Position numbers and translations under genes: made by a program
NCBI RefSeq assembly: GCF_000185145.2
Contig: NZ_GL833116.1
Span: 250,501 to 314,500 of the forward strand
Origin: Hoylesella oralis ATCC 33269
GTDB taxonomy: Bacteria; Bacteroidota; Bacteroidia; Bacteroidales; Bacteroidaceae
DNA: 64,000 bases
Direction: 5' to 3'
Shown here: piece by piece, positions 47,107-56,664 of the stretch
How the letters are laid out: each line of letters begins with the position of its first letter
How positions within the stretch are numbered: the stretch's first letter is position 1
Notes under the pieces: generated by a model
Told to the model about the DNA's origin: nothing
The model's input: the letters and a program-made list of their open reading frames with translations, nothing else
Databases searched by the model: none

Positions 47107-48450
47107 CTATTTCACAGCGACTTTCTTGCCATTCTTGATATAAATACCGTGGTTGAGCTCTTTAATATCGGAAACGTTCCGCTTGACCAATTGACCGGCA
47201 ATATTATAAACATCCGATTTTTTTGTTTTATCTTTGTTAATAGAAGAAATGCCGGTAATTATAGAACCACTGCCCGATGTTGAACTGTACGTTAACGTAT
47301 AGCCGTTGGTGTTGATGGTACCGTTGTTTACCAAAGTCGTAATGGTAGTATTTTGCGTTAGATTCCATGTAACACCTGTACCAACAGTTACATTTAGAGC
47401 CGTAGCATATGAATCCTTTGCCACATATCCGGTAACAGTCCATGTTGAGTCGGTTTGCAACACCAGATTTCCTGTGCCGCCATAAGTGCTCCAACGGGTG
47501 TTGTAGTCCACATACATCAGATTGTTACTTGGCACGGTCAGGTCTACATCTTTCAGTGTGAGTGTACCTGTAATGTTGGTAGGAATTTCACATAGAGGAG
47601 CGCTTGAGTCGGTTAATGTAATCTTGCCCCCGTTGATGGTGATGGTACCATTATAGCCTTCTGAGTCTCCCGAGCCACTCTGTAGAATCATCAATCCGCG
47701 AGAACTGCTGCCGGACGTGAAGTCGCAGTTATTGATAGTGATAGAGTTGTCGCCTTCGATTACGCCAATTTCGCCTTGAGAACTGGAGCCTGTCGCATCT
47801 GTAGCTGTAATAGTGCCCGTCGAATAGAGGATGGCACAGTCGGTACCTGTGGTAACATAAGAGCCTTCATTGATGGTTACCGTGCCACCGCCACGGTCGG
47901 TAGCACAGACAGATGAGTTGCTGCCACTGGTAGTAATCGTTAAATTGGTAGCATTGATGGTACCGCCACCTGTAGCATGGATGCCGCGTGAGAGATTTGC
48001 AGTATTCGTAATAGTTACATTACTGATATTTAGAATGCCGGAACCGTAAGCAAAACCGGCATTAGCTCCGATGGCCGATGTGGTGATAGTTCCGCCGGCC
48101 ATATTGATGATAGCATTACTTCCGTTCACGTATACGGCCGAATTAATGCCATAGAATGAAGAACCGTCTGAATCACTGGTATCGCCCCCTGTCTTTTGAA
48201 TAGTACAATTGGTAAGTCCCAGTGTGCCTTTCGTTACTTGAACTACATTGTAGTCAGATGTCGAACAGGTAAGTGTTTGATTTGAAAGTACAGTTGATGT
48301 GGAACCATCAGAGAGGGTGTAGGTTGCTCCCGAAGGAGAAGAAGTGGTAGAACTTGTACTTCCACCATCGTTACGAGAACTGCTTTGTGCCATAATTGAT
48401 GCCGAATTCATGCACAAAAGCGCAAAAAATAAAAGGGTAGACTTTTTCAT
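47107..48450 (-). CDS. T9SS-exported parallel beta-helix protein
   Basis: 447 residues from the ATG at 48450 (MKKSTLLFFALLC, signal cut near MAQS). The extension to 48558 is discarded because it lacks a signal and crosses the promoter box. The mature part is Ser/Thr/Gly/Asn-rich with repeated strands such as GTITTSAIG, TINATNLTITTSGSN and ITINGGKITLTD, the pattern of a right-handed beta-helix adhesin or pectate-lyase-like fold. The last 45 residues (KSDVYNIAGQLVKRN, HGIYIKNGKKVAVK) match the T9SS type A sorting tail. So it should be carried across the outer membrane and attached to the surface or released. No catalytic residues are recognised. Confidence 0.8.
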   Translation of the reverse strand: MKKSTLLFFALLCMNSASIMAQSSSRNDGGSTSSTTSSPSGATYTLSDGSTSTVLSNQTLTCSTSDYNVVQVTKGTLGLTNCTIQKTGGDTSDSDGSSFYGINSAVYVNGSNAIINMAGGTITTSAIGANAGFAYGSGILNISNVTITNTANLSRGIHATGGGTINATNLTITTSGSNSSVCATDRGGGTVTINEGSYVTTGTDCAILYSTGTITATDATGSSSQGEIGVIEGDNSITINNCDFTSGSSSRGLMILQSGSGDSEGYNGTITINGGKITLTDSSAPLCEIPTNITGTLTLKDVDLTVPSNNLMYVDYNTRWSTYGGTGNLVLQTDSTWTVTGYVAKDSYATALNVTVGTGVTWNLTQNTTITTLVNNGTINTNGYTLTYSSTSGSGSIITGISSINKDKTKKSDVYNIAGQLVKRNVSDIKELNHGIYIKNGKKVAVK

Positions 48451-48516
48451 AAAAAGTGAATTTTGAATTGTTAAACTTATTGATTGATAATGTATTAGTC
48501 TATTTGATCGATGTTG

Positions 48517-48524
48517 CAAATATA
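48517..48524 (-). promoter_or_regulatory. -7 box of the beta-helix protein gene
   Basis: Read on the - strand: TATATTTG, 66 bp before the start. No clear -33 element. Confidence 0.4.
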
Positions 48525-48663
48525 GTAAAAGATCGGATAAGTTTCTGTCCATTAACATTTTTTATTTAATATGTTTGATTTTTACTGTGAATTTGAATTT
48601 TGTTTTTCTCTAAAATAGTAAATAAGTCCCAATTGAAAGTTTAATAAAATAATATTAAAAGTT

Positions 48664-48693
48664 TTGCTAATTGGTGGAAAAAACGTAACTTTG
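48664..48693 (+). promoter_or_regulatory. Promoter of infC-rpmI-rplT
   Basis: TTG at 48664-48666 and TAACTTTG at 48686-48693 with 19-bp spacing, 38 bp before infC. Confidence 0.75.
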
Positions 48694-48731
48694 CAGCCGT
48701 TTAGCAGAATAAACACAATTAAAATAGTTGA

Positions 48732-49424
48732 ATGAAGAATGACAAAATGAATAATCAGTACCGCGTGAATGAGCAAATTCGCGTAAGGGAAGTACGTATT
48801 GTAGGTGACGACGGCTCTACTGTAATGCCAACACGGCAAGCCTTGGATATGGCACGTCAGCAAGGTGTTGATCTTGTAGAGATATCTCCTAATGCCCAGC
48901 CACCCGTTTGTCGTCTCATCGACTATTCCAAGTTTCTTTACCAACAGAAGAAGCGTCAGAAAGAAATGAAGGCCAAACAGGTAAAGGTGGAAGTAAAAGA
49001 AATACGCTTCGGACCGCAGACCGATGAGCATGATTACCAGTTCAAGTTGAAACATGCTAAGGAATTTCTTAACGAAGGGAATAAGGTTAGGGCATACGTC
49101 TTCTTCCGTGGGCGCTCCATTTTGTTCAAAGAACAGGGCGAAGTTCTACTGCTTCGTTTCGCAAACGACCTCGAAGAGTTGGGGAAGGTAGAGCAAATGC
49201 CGAAGCTCGAAGGCAAAAAGATGTTTCTTTATCTTGCACCGAAAAAGGTCGGGGTGGCAAAGAAAAGTCAGCAGAAAATGGATCGCGAGAAACGTGAAGC
49301 CGAGGCCAAAGAGCAGAAAGGGGCCAAAGCAGAAGACGAGACTGCGGCAGTTAATCCCAATGCAGGTCTGTTTGCCAACGCCAAAAATGGCGAAGACGCG
49401 CTGAAGAAACTCAGTCAAGAGTAA
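48732..49424 (+). CDS. infC: Translation initiation factor IF-3
   Basis: 230 residues. IF-3 binds the 30S subunit, blocks premature 50S joining and checks the initiator tRNA. The N-domain shows [18 protein letters not shown] and [20 protein letters not shown]. The C-domain shows [21 protein letters not shown] and a [11 protein letters not shown] segment. The tail of about 50 residues beyond the usual end (KE-rich, then [20 protein letters not shown]) is an extension seen in Bacteroidetes. The start is ATG, unlike the rare AUU of E. coli. It is the first gene of the classic infC-rpmI-rplT operon. Confidence 0.97.
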   Translation: MKNDKMNNQYRVNEQIRVREVRIVGDDGSTVMPTRQALDMARQQGVDLVEISPNAQPPVCRLIDYSKFLYQQKKRQKEMKAKQVKVEVKEIRFGPQTDEHDYQFKLKHAKEFLNEGNKVRAYVFFRGRSILFKEQGEVLLLRFANDLEELGKVEQMPKLEGKKMFLYLAPKKVGVAKKSQQKMDREKREAEAKEQKGAKAEDETAAVNPNAGLFANAKNGEDALKKLSQE

Positions 49425-49506
49425 ACGAAATGAAAGAATGTGCGTAACGTCTTGGTATATACGTTGCCACAGAAGTAAATAAATAACAATTTAAAATTAA
49501 CAAAAA

Positions 49507-49704
49507 ATGCCAAAAGTAAAGACAAATTCCGGTGCAAAGAAGAGATTCCGTTTTACCGGTACTGGTAAGATTAAACGTAATCATGCTTACCATAGTCACA
49601 TTCTGACTAAGAAAACAAAGAAGCAGAAGAGGAATTTAGTTCATCAAACTCTTGTTGATCGAAGCAACATGAAACAGGTACGCGACCTGCTTCGCCTGCG
49701 TTAA
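49507..49704 (+). CDS. rpmI: 50S ribosomal protein L35
   Basis: 65 residues, the standard length: [20 protein letters not shown], followed by [20 protein letters not shown]. Very basic. It lies between infC (82-bp gap) and rplT (36-bp gap). Confidence 0.97.
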   Translation: MPKVKTNSGAKKRFRFTGTGKIKRNHAYHSHILTKKTKKQKRNLVHQTLVDRSNMKQVRDLLRLR

Positions 49705-49740
49705 TTCATTTTTAGTCGAACAATTAAAGGAAAAGAAACT

Positions 49741-50085
49741 ATGCCAAGATCAGTAAATCATGTTGCTTCAAAAGCAAAAAGAAAAAGAATTCTGAAGCTC
49801 ACCAAGGGTTACTATGGAGCGAGAAAGAATGTTTGGACAGTAGCAAAGAATACTTGGGAGAAAGGTCTGACTTATGCTTATCGCGACCGTCGTAATAAGA
49901 AACGTACTTTCCGTGCATTGTGGATACAGCGTATCAATGCTGCTGCACGTCTTCAGGATATGAGTTATTCGCAGTTAATGGGGGCTCTTCACAAGGCTGG
50001 CATTGAGATCAATCGCAAGGTTCTTGCAGATTTAGCTGTTAATAACCCAGAAGCTTTCAAGGCTATTGTTGATAAAGTGAAGTAA
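49741..50085 (+). CDS. rplT: 50S ribosomal protein L20
   Basis: 114 residues: [39 protein letters not shown] and the globular end with [21 protein letters not shown]20 is needed early in 50S assembly, and in other bacteria it represses its own operon. The leader region that would be its binding site is not obvious here. A terminator follows. Confidence 0.97.
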   Translation: MPRSVNHVASKAKRKRILKLTKGYYGARKNVWTVAKNTWEKGLTYAYRDRRNKKRTFRALWIQRINAAARLQDMSYSQLMGALHKAGIEINRKVLADLAVNNPEAFKAIVDKVK

Positions 50086-50106
50086 AATCGTTTAAATCAA
50101 TAATAC

Positions 50107-50150
50107 AAAGAGATGTATCAAGGCGATGCTTGGTACATCTCTTTTTTGTT
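50107..50150 (+). terminator. Terminator of the infC-rpmI-rplT operon
   Basis: Stem AAAGAGATGTA (50107-50117) with TACATCTCTTT (50134-50144) and inner CAAG/CTTG, then T6. The remaining gap to 50428 contains a TATCTTTG box at 50271-50278 and otherwise nothing recognisable. Confidence 0.92.
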
Positions 50151-50270
50151 TTATCTCGATGGTGTGAGTATGCTTCTTAAAGGCCATAAACACACGTTAA
50201 AAAACTCTTTTTATCGCTATTTTTATGTTTAAACAATCCTAATCCGGTGGTATGGCCGTTATTTTTTCCG

Positions 50271-50278
50271 TATCTTTG
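50271..50278 (+). promoter_or_regulatory. Possible -7 box of the esterase-like gene
   Basis: TATCTTTG, 150 bp before the start at 50429, implying a long leader. No -33 partner is clear. Confidence 0.4.
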
Positions 50279-50428
50279 GCAATGATGGCGTAAATCGAAT
50301 GTAATTAAACTTACGATAAATTATTGAGATACTGCCTATCTTATGCAAAAATAGTGTAAGCAGAGCGCAAAAGAAATTGCTTGGAATTACTGATATGTAA
50401 TCTGTTTTAGGCAATACAATATTCGAGT

Positions 50429-51256
50429 ATGAAAGGTTTAAAAATAAGAAAATACGGCTTTGTACTTTTATTTATTTTCTGTTGTCTGCCGTTAATGGCG
50501 CAACAGATCGATAAAGGTGATTTTAAAACTGTAAGCGATTTGGCTCCTAACGGTTATCGTTTTTGGATATATACGCCGGCTGATTATGAGCAAGGGGGAC
50601 ATCCTCTTCCGCTTGTCATCTTTCTTCATGGTGCCAGTCTTTGTGGAAATAATCTGCAAAAGGTAAGGCGTTACGGCGTATTGGATGCCATCGACAGAGG
50701 GAAAATAATCCCCACGTTGGTGGTAGCACCGCAAAATACGGGTGGTGCATGGAATGCACATAAGATCAATGACTTATTGGAATGGACGAAAAATCATTAT
50801 GCTGTAGACACTACCCGTGTGTATGTTCTGGGCATGAGTTTGGGAGGTTACGGCACAATGGACTTCGTTGGGACCTATCCTGATAAGGTCGCAGCAGCCA
50901 TGGCTCTATGCGGCGGTTGCTCTTTAAGCGATGTCGGCGGACTCGGAAAGGTGCCTTTGTGGATTATGCACGGTACGGGCGACCGCGCCGTATCGGTGAA
51001 ACAATCGCAGAATGTGGTTAGTAAATTACAGCAAATGGGGCTCGACAAACTGTTACGCTACGACTGGCTGAAAGGCGCATCTCATGGGTTTTTAGCCCGA
51101 TTGTTTTACTTGCAGAAAACCTACGATTGGCTCTTTTCGCATTCATTGCAGGACAGTCCCCGAACAATAGATAAGCATTTCGACATCACTTCGGCAGATA
51201 TTCAGCAGACGTATCAAGAGCTTCGCGTCGTTCCTTCTATGTACGACAACGATTAG
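50429..51256 (+). CDS. Secreted alpha/beta hydrolase (esterase/peptidase-like)
   Basis: 275 residues with a signal peptide (YGFVLLFIFCCLPLMAQ). The alpha/beta-hydrolase features are in order: oxyanion strand LVIFLHGASLCGNN (about 70-83), nucleophile elbow GMSLGGYGT with Ser at about 137, acid Asp in MHGTGDRAV, and His in GASHGFL. It resembles the carboxylesterase/prolyl-oligopeptidase-like group (DUF3089/PHB-type phospholipase shape); the substrate cannot be told. It would act in the periplasm or outside. It is convergent with tex, only 12 bp apart. Confidence 0.85.
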   Translation: MKGLKIRKYGFVLLFIFCCLPLMAQQIDKGDFKTVSDLAPNGYRFWIYTPADYEQGGHPLPLVIFLHGASLCGNNLQKVRRYGVLDAIDRGKIIPTLVVAPQNTGGAWNAHKINDLLEWTKNHYAVDTTRVYVLGMSLGGYGTMDFVGTYPDKVAAAMALCGGCSLSDVGGLGKVPLWIMHGTGDRAVSVKQSQNVVSKLQQMGLDKLLRYDWLKGASHGFLARLFYLQKTYDWLFSHSLQDSPRTIDKHFDITSADIQQTYQELRVVPSMYDND

Positions 51257-51268
51257 AATACCATATCT

Positions 51269-53398
51269 CTACAATTTCATCGTCAAACTTATTCGCCTGC
51301 GCTGCATATCTACCGCCAAAACCTTTACCTGCACATGCTCGTGCAGATGTACCACGGTAGCCGGATCGCTTACGAATTTGTTCGCCAGTTGCGATATATG
51401 TACGAGTCCGTCTTGATGAACGCCGATGTCGACAAAGGCACCGAACTTGGTAATATTAGTCACAATGCCGGGCAAGAGCATCCCTTCGTGCAGGTCGTCT
51501 ATGGTCTTTACGTTCGGATCGAACTCGAACAATTCGATTTCTGCACGCGGATCACGCCCGGGTTTTTCCAGTTCTTTCATAATATCATTGAGCGTCGGAA
51601 GCCCCACTTCCTTAGTTACATACCTGTTCAAATCTATGCCTTTCTGCCTTGTTTTGTCTTTTATCAGCTCGTCTACGCTGCATCCGCAATCGTCGGCCAT
51701 CCGCTCTACGATGCCGTAACTCTCCGGATGAACCGCACTGTTGTCCAATGGATTTTCGGCATTCGGAATGCGGAGGAAGCCTGCACATTGCTCATAAGCC
51801 ACGGGCCCTAATCGGGGAACTTTTTTCAACTGTACGCGCGAGACAAACTCACCGTTCTGTTTTCTGTATTCCACGATATTCTTGGCAAGCGTAGGACCGA
51901 GTCCGCTCACGTATGTAAGCAGGTGCTGACTGGCCGTATTCAGGTTTACACCCACCGAGTTCACGCAACTTGCCACCGTTATATCAAGGCTCTTTTTCAG
52001 TTTCGCTTGGTCTACGTCGTGCTGATATTGCCCTACACCGATGCTTTTTGGATCGATTTTCACGAGTTCAGCAAGCGGATCCATCAATCGTCTGCCTATT
52101 GAAACCGCGCCACGTACGGTAACATCTTCATTCGGAAACTCCTCTCGTGCCGTCTTCGAGGCCGAATAAACGGAAGCGCCGTCTTCGCTTACCACAAATA
52201 CATGTATGCCCTCTTTCCGGTAATGAGCCTCCCGAAGAATGTCAGAGGTTTCTCTGCTCGCCGTTCCGTTGCCCACTGCAATGGCCTCGATGTCGTATTC
52301 GTCGACGATTTCCGCAAAGTGTCGCATGGCTGCTTTCCTGTTTCCTTTGGGCGGAAAAGGGTAGGCAACGTCGTTATAAAGCAGGTTTCCCTGCGCATCG
52401 AGGCATACCACCTTGCATCCGGTGCGTATTCCGGGATCGACACCCATCACGCGTTTCTGTCCTAAAGGGGCTGCCAACAGCAGCTGACGAAGGTTTTCGG
52501 CAAACACACCGATAGCTTCTTCGTCGGCTTTTTGCTTATATAAGGCGGCTATTTCGGTCTCTATAGAGGGTTCGAGCAGCCGTTTATAAGCATCCTCTGC
52601 CGCTTCTTTCACCAATAGAGCGCAATCTCCGTACCCTCTGACGAACTGTCGCTGCAGTTGAGAAACGGCTCTTTCGTTGTCAACCGAGATATTGATGCGC
52701 AGAATACCCTCGTTCTCGCCGCGACGCATGGCCAGCAGACGATTGCCGGAGCAACGGCGCAACGGTTCCGAAAAGTCGAAATAATCGCGATATTTAGCCG
52801 CTTCGTCGGTATCTTTTTGGGTTTTAACAACCTTAGACGTAATTACCGCTCCGTGCAGAAAGGCATTACGCAGCCGTTGTCGGGCCTGTTCGTTCTCGCA
52901 GATATTCTCTGCAATGATGTCTTTCGCACCGTCTATGGCCGCCGAAACGCTGTCTACCCCCTCTTTAACGAACCTCTGTGCCGCCTGCATCACGTTTCGT
53001 TCGCGTTGCTGCATAATGATATCGGCCAAAGGTGCCAATCCCAATTCGCGTGCCACCTGTGCCCGTGTGCGACGTTTGGGCTTGTAAGGCAGATAGATGT
53101 CTTCCAATTCGGTGCTGTCCCAACAGTCGTCTATGCGTTTTTGCAGTTCCGGCGTCATCTTTTCCTGCTCCTCTATAGTGTTGCAGATGGTCTGTTTACG
53201 TTTTACGAGTTCGTTCAGCCGGTCGTTCCACTCGCTGATAAGTCCGATCTGCACTTCGTTCAACCCTCCGGTACGTTCTTTCCGATAGCGTGCAATAAAG
53301 GGTATAGTGCATCCTTCATCAAGAAGTTGCAGTACATTTTCTACTACCGAGTCGGCCAAATGCAACTTGCTAACAATGATCTTTGTAAAAATATTCAT
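51269..53398 (-). CDS. tex: Tex-family RNA-binding transcription accessory protein
   Basis: 709 residues in the usual Tex order: helical N-terminus, YqgF-like domain with GVDPGIRTGCKVVCLD (about 320-335), helix-hairpin-helix pair (TYVSGLGPTLAKNIVEYRKQ) and a C-terminal S1 domain from about 640 (GIVTNITKFGAFVDIGVHQD, then GLVHISQLANKFV). Tex proteins bind nucleic acid and affect transcription and, in some pathogens, toxin expression; the exact role is not settled. No close operon partner. Confidence 0.95.
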   Translation of the reverse strand: MNIFTKIIVSKLHLADSVVENVLQLLDEGCTIPFIARYRKERTGGLNEVQIGLISEWNDRLNELVKRKQTICNTIEEQEKMTPELQKRIDDCWDSTELEDIYLPYKPKRRTRAQVARELGLAPLADIIMQQRERNVMQAAQRFVKEGVDSVSAAIDGAKDIIAENICENEQARQRLRNAFLHGAVITSKVVKTQKDTDEAAKYRDYFDFSEPLRRCSGNRLLAMRRGENEGILRINISVDNERAVSQLQRQFVRGYGDCALLVKEAAEDAYKRLLEPSIETEIAALYKQKADEEAIGVFAENLRQLLLAAPLGQKRVMGVDPGIRTGCKVVCLDAQGNLLYNDVAYPFPPKGNRKAAMRHFAEIVDEYDIEAIAVGNGTASRETSDILREAHYRKEGIHVFVVSEDGASVYSASKTAREEFPNEDVTVRGAVSIGRRLMDPLAELVKIDPKSIGVGQYQHDVDQAKLKKSLDITVASCVNSVGVNLNTASQHLLTYVSGLGPTLAKNIVEYRKQNGEFVSRVQLKKVPRLGPVAYEQCAGFLRIPNAENPLDNSAVHPESYGIVERMADDCGCSVDELIKDKTRQKGIDLNRYVTKEVGLPTLNDIMKELEKPGRDPRAEIELFEFDPNVKTIDDLHEGMLLPGIVTNITKFGAFVDIGVHQDGLVHISQLANKFVSDPATVVHLHEHVQVKVLAVDMQRRRISLTMKL

Positions 53399-53487
53399 CT
53401 TTTTCCGTGGTTTCTGTCTTGTTTAAGTATTATTAAACGGAAATAAGGAGGTATGCTTCGGTTTGCCGATACACCGCCTATCCTTTG

Positions 53488-53495
53488 CAAAGATA
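53488..53495 (-). promoter_or_regulatory. -7 box of tex
   Basis: Read on the - strand: TATCTTTG, about 90 bp before the start. The rest of 53399-53771 holds only AT-rich sequence and the next promoter box. Confidence 0.45.
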
Positions 53496-53679
53496 CTGTT
53501 TTTATGGTAAGAACAGGCAGAAAGTGAAACTTTTGTAACGTGAATAAAATATAAACAAACGCCGGGTAATGCAGAAATAAAAGCGGTTTATGACCGGAAA
53601 ACGAGGGCAGGTTATGCGAATATAAGTTAATATTTTAAATTCCCATACCGTAGACATTTAATTTATAAATATAATTTCT

Positions 53680-53687
53680 TACATTTG
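53680..53687 (+). promoter_or_regulatory. -7 box of the metal or haem uptake locus
   Basis: TACATTTG, 84 bp before the small His/Cys protein. No -33 partner is clear. Confidence 0.4.
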
Positions 53688-53771
53688 CAACGTATATAGT
53701 TATTTTTATTGTACGCATTGTACAAAATACTTATAATGCACAGACGGTAAACGGTAATTGGCAAAATCGTC

Positions 53772-54101
53772 ATGATAGGAAGAAACACAACCATAAAACA
53801 ACGCTTGGCATGGATGTTATTGACAACATTTATGCTTATGTTGCTGTTGAAAGGTATTCACTATCATGGCAACGTTTATTCGAGCAAAAAGGCTGCGGTA
53901 GAGCATTGCGACAGTATCGATGCGGTGAAAAGCACGTGCTCTATTTGCGAATTTACATTACATGAGTCGGTGGAGCCCCATAACTATTCTTACGCTCCCG
54001 TACTCTTGTTTTCGATCTATACCATACCCGAACCGACTTTTGTTGCAGCTTATCGTCCTTTTATTCCGATAAGCGCCCATTCTCCTCCATGCAAGGCGTG
54101 A
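53772..54101 (+). CDS. Small membrane-anchored His/Cys protein
   Basis: 109 residues. A membrane segment at about 12-27 (LAWMLLTTFMLMLLLKG) is followed by HYHG, then CDSIDAVKSTCSICEF with a CxxC, and a TLHESVEPHNYSY stretch. I do not recognise a named family. Potential metal ligands (HxH, CxxC, later His) and its place upstream of a TonB receptor suggest a metal-linked role, in the style of small proteins ahead of metal receptors in this phylum. That is inference. The gap to the receptor is 183 bp. Confidence 0.65.
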   Translation: MIGRNTTIKQRLAWMLLTTFMLMLLLKGIHYHGNVYSSKKAAVEHCDSIDAVKSTCSICEFTLHESVEPHNYSYAPVLLFSIYTIPEPTFVAAYRPFIPISAHSPPCKA

Positions 54102-54284
54102 AGTCCATGCTTGCAGCGTGTGCATGAAAAACGGTACATGTATCAGCCATATTACATATTTCTATGACCGATATATGTTCTGTCTGTCGGCGTTACACGG
54201 GCTATGTATGGATTATGTTGTCTCGGTCTGTGCGGGATTGAGGCAGATAACTTTATTCTGAAGAAATCAATTTAATTTTAATAT

Positions 54285-56654
54285 ATGTGTTACAATATTC
54301 ATGTGCGCAGTATCGCCATGATGATCGTTACAATATTGTCTGTGCTGTACAGTCGTGCAGAGGTGTGCTCAGCGGTAGCGGATAACAGTGTAAAACGTAT
54401 CGTTGTTATCGATGCCGATACGCAGCTACCGTTGGCAGGAGCACGGATCATCATTGGCAGACAGGAGTGGCTGACCTCGAAAGATGGGCATGCAGAAGTG
54501 CCGCCAGCGGCTCTTGTAGGAAAGATATGCATGATAAAAAGCGTGGGTTACGAGCCTGTAAGCGTAGATATAAGAACGCTTGTGTCGGCAGAAACGCCGT
54601 TTACCGTGCGTATGATGCCCTCGATCAACAGTCTCGAAGAGGTTGTAGTCTCCGGAAAATATGGAGAAAATTCTCCTGTACGGCAGTCTGTGGCCCTTGG
54701 TAGTAACGAAATACAGCGCAATGGAGGCGTTTCGTTGGCAAAAATGCTCGAAAGTGTGTCGGGTGTGAGCACCATCAGCAATGGGGCTACGATATCTAAA
54801 CCCGTCATACAAGGTATGCATAGCAGTCGCATTTTGCTTCTTGACAACGGTATACGGTTGGAAGGACAGGGTTGGGGAGCCGATCATGCGCCGGAAATAG
54901 ACCAAACTGGCTTCGGTAAAGCCGAAGTTGTGAAGGGTGCAGAGAGCGTTCGTTACGGTTCGGGGGCATTAGGAGGCGTAGTATTGCTCAATCCGGCGCC
55001 GTTACCTTATGGTTCCGACCGTTGGAGTTTATCGGGTTATGCCGGTATGGGATATGCTACGAATGGCAGAGGCAAGGATATTTCGGCTACCGTAGAGACG
55101 GGTAAAGGGGCTTGGGCCGTTCGTCTGCATGGATTGTGGCGATATTCCGGCGATTATTCCACGGCCCGTTATCTGCTCAATAACACCGGACAGCGCGAGA
55201 ACAGCTGGTCTCTATTTACGGGATATAGGGCAAAGAAGTTCGATGCTTCTGTCTTCGCGAGCTGGTATCATACCAAAAGTGGCATATTCTTCGGTTCTCA
55301 TGTGGGCGGATTAGAAGACCTCTTGGCAAGATTTCGTACGGGTAGACCGGTGGAAGAGTCCGTTATGCCTTACACAAGCGATATACGTGTGCCTTATCAA
55401 CAGGCCGATCATCTGCTGTTGAAAGGTGAACTGGCTTGGCATCTTGCCCGAAATAGCCATCTTATATTGGATGTTGCGTATCAGCATAACCACCGTCAGG
55501 AGTACGAAAACCGGCGTAGCGAAGTTTATGATTATGTACCCGTAATGGATATACACCTGCGCAGTTTCTCTCTCGATCTGCGTTGGCGTAAGCCGTGGAA
55601 GGCTGTAGGATGGGAAACACAGTGCGGTTTGTCGACCATCTACCAGCGCAATGTAAATCAGGAGGGCACGGCTTCTACGCCTTTTATTCCCAATTATACT
55701 ACCCTTGCATCGGGTGTTTATCTTATTCAGAAAGCGGTCTTGGGCGGCGTACAAGCCGAAATAGGACTGCGATACGACTTTCGTAATACCGATGCGAGCG
55801 GTTACGATTGGCGTCGCGAGCTCTATGGAGGTACCAAACGGTATAGCAATTTTACCGGTAGCATGGCCTTCTATAGACAGTTCGACAGGCACTTTTCCGC
55901 AAGAATAAATATGGGATTGGCATGGAGGGCGCCCGATGTGAACGAGCTTTATAGCAATGGTTTGCATCATGGCAGTTCATGGTCGTTGGGCAACAGAGAC
56001 CTGAAATCGGAACGAGGTTATAAGTTCGTCGCCGGTGCAGAGTACAAAGAGGCGTGGTTGTCGGTAGAGCCGAGCCTCTTCTACCAGTATATCGGCAATT
56101 ATATATACGACAGCCCCGACAAATCTTTGGGTGAGGGAGGCATCCATGTTCATTGGAATGGCGTTTATCCTATATTTGCCTTCCGGCAAGACAACTGCCA
56201 TTTTTATGGCGCAGACCTGAATGCTCGTGTCGTATTACCTAAAGGGTTCGCGCTCAAGGGGAAAGGAGAATGGACGAGAGCACGCAATGCTACGCTGCAT
56301 ACATGGCTGCCCCTCATTCTGTCGGACAGGTACACGTTTGCGGCAGAATGGCAATGTAAGTGGGGTAGAAGGCGACAATGGAAGGCTGAAGCAAGGGTTG
56401 AAAACCTGTTTGTATGCAAACAAACGCGCTTTGACAGGGAAAAGGAGCTCGTTGATGATACGCCCTCGGCCTATTATCTGCTCAATACGTATGCGGAAAT
56501 TGCTTGCCGTATCGGCAGTGACCGTACGGTCAGAGTCATGTTGTCTACCGAAAATCTTCTCAATAACGAGTACAAGGAGTACACCGATCGGTTCAGATAT
56601 TACGCTCATGCCCCCGGGCGAAGCGTATCTGTCAGGACAGTAATTAATTTTTAA
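54285..56654 (+). CDS. TonB-dependent receptor (metal or haem type)
   Basis: 789 residues. A signal-like N-terminus (IAMMIVTILSVLYSRAEVCS) is followed by a carboxypeptidase-regulatory-like domain at about 35-110 (VVIDADTQLPLAGARIII). The plug lies at about 120-230 (LEEVVVSGKYGENSP, LESVSGVSTISNG, VVKGAESVRYGSGALGGVV). The barrel ends with the C-terminal Phe of VRTVINF. Segments such as ELYSNGLHHGSSWSLGNRDL and FRYYAHAPGRS are shared with the ZnuD/HmuR-like group of zinc or haem receptors. Two lipoprotein genes follow after 10 and 71 bp. The ligand is not proven. Confidence 0.88.
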   Translation: MCYNIHVRSIAMMIVTILSVLYSRAEVCSAVADNSVKRIVVIDADTQLPLAGARIIIGRQEWLTSKDGHAEVPPAALVGKICMIKSVGYEPVSVDIRTLVSAETPFTVRMMPSINSLEEVVVSGKYGENSPVRQSVALGSNEIQRNGGVSLAKMLESVSGVSTISNGATISKPVIQGMHSSRILLLDNGIRLEGQGWGADHAPEIDQTGFGKAEVVKGAESVRYGSGALGGVVLLNPAPLPYGSDRWSLSGYAGMGYATNGRGKDISATVETGKGAWAVRLHGLWRYSGDYSTARYLLNNTGQRENSWSLFTGYRAKKFDASVFASWYHTKSGIFFGSHVGGLEDLLARFRTGRPVEESVMPYTSDIRVPYQQADHLLLKGELAWHLARNSHLILDVAYQHNHRQEYENRRSEVYDYVPVMDIHLRSFSLDLRWRKPWKAVGWETQCGLSTIYQRNVNQEGTASTPFIPNYTTLASGVYLIQKAVLGGVQAEIGLRYDFRNTDASGYDWRRELYGGTKRYSNFTGSMAFYRQFDRHFSARINMGLAWRAPDVNELYSNGLHHGSSWSLGNRDLKSERGYKFVAGAEYKEAWLSVEPSLFYQYIGNYIYDSPDKSLGEGGIHVHWNGVYPIFAFRQDNCHFYGADLNARVVLPKGFALKGKGEWTRARNATLHTWLPLILSDRYTFAAEWQCKWGRRRQWKAEARVENLFVCKQTRFDREKELVDDTPSAYYLLNTYAEIACRIGSDRTVRVMLSTENLLNNEYKEYTDRFRYYAHAPGRSVSVRTVINF

Positions 56655-56664
56655 ACAATATATT

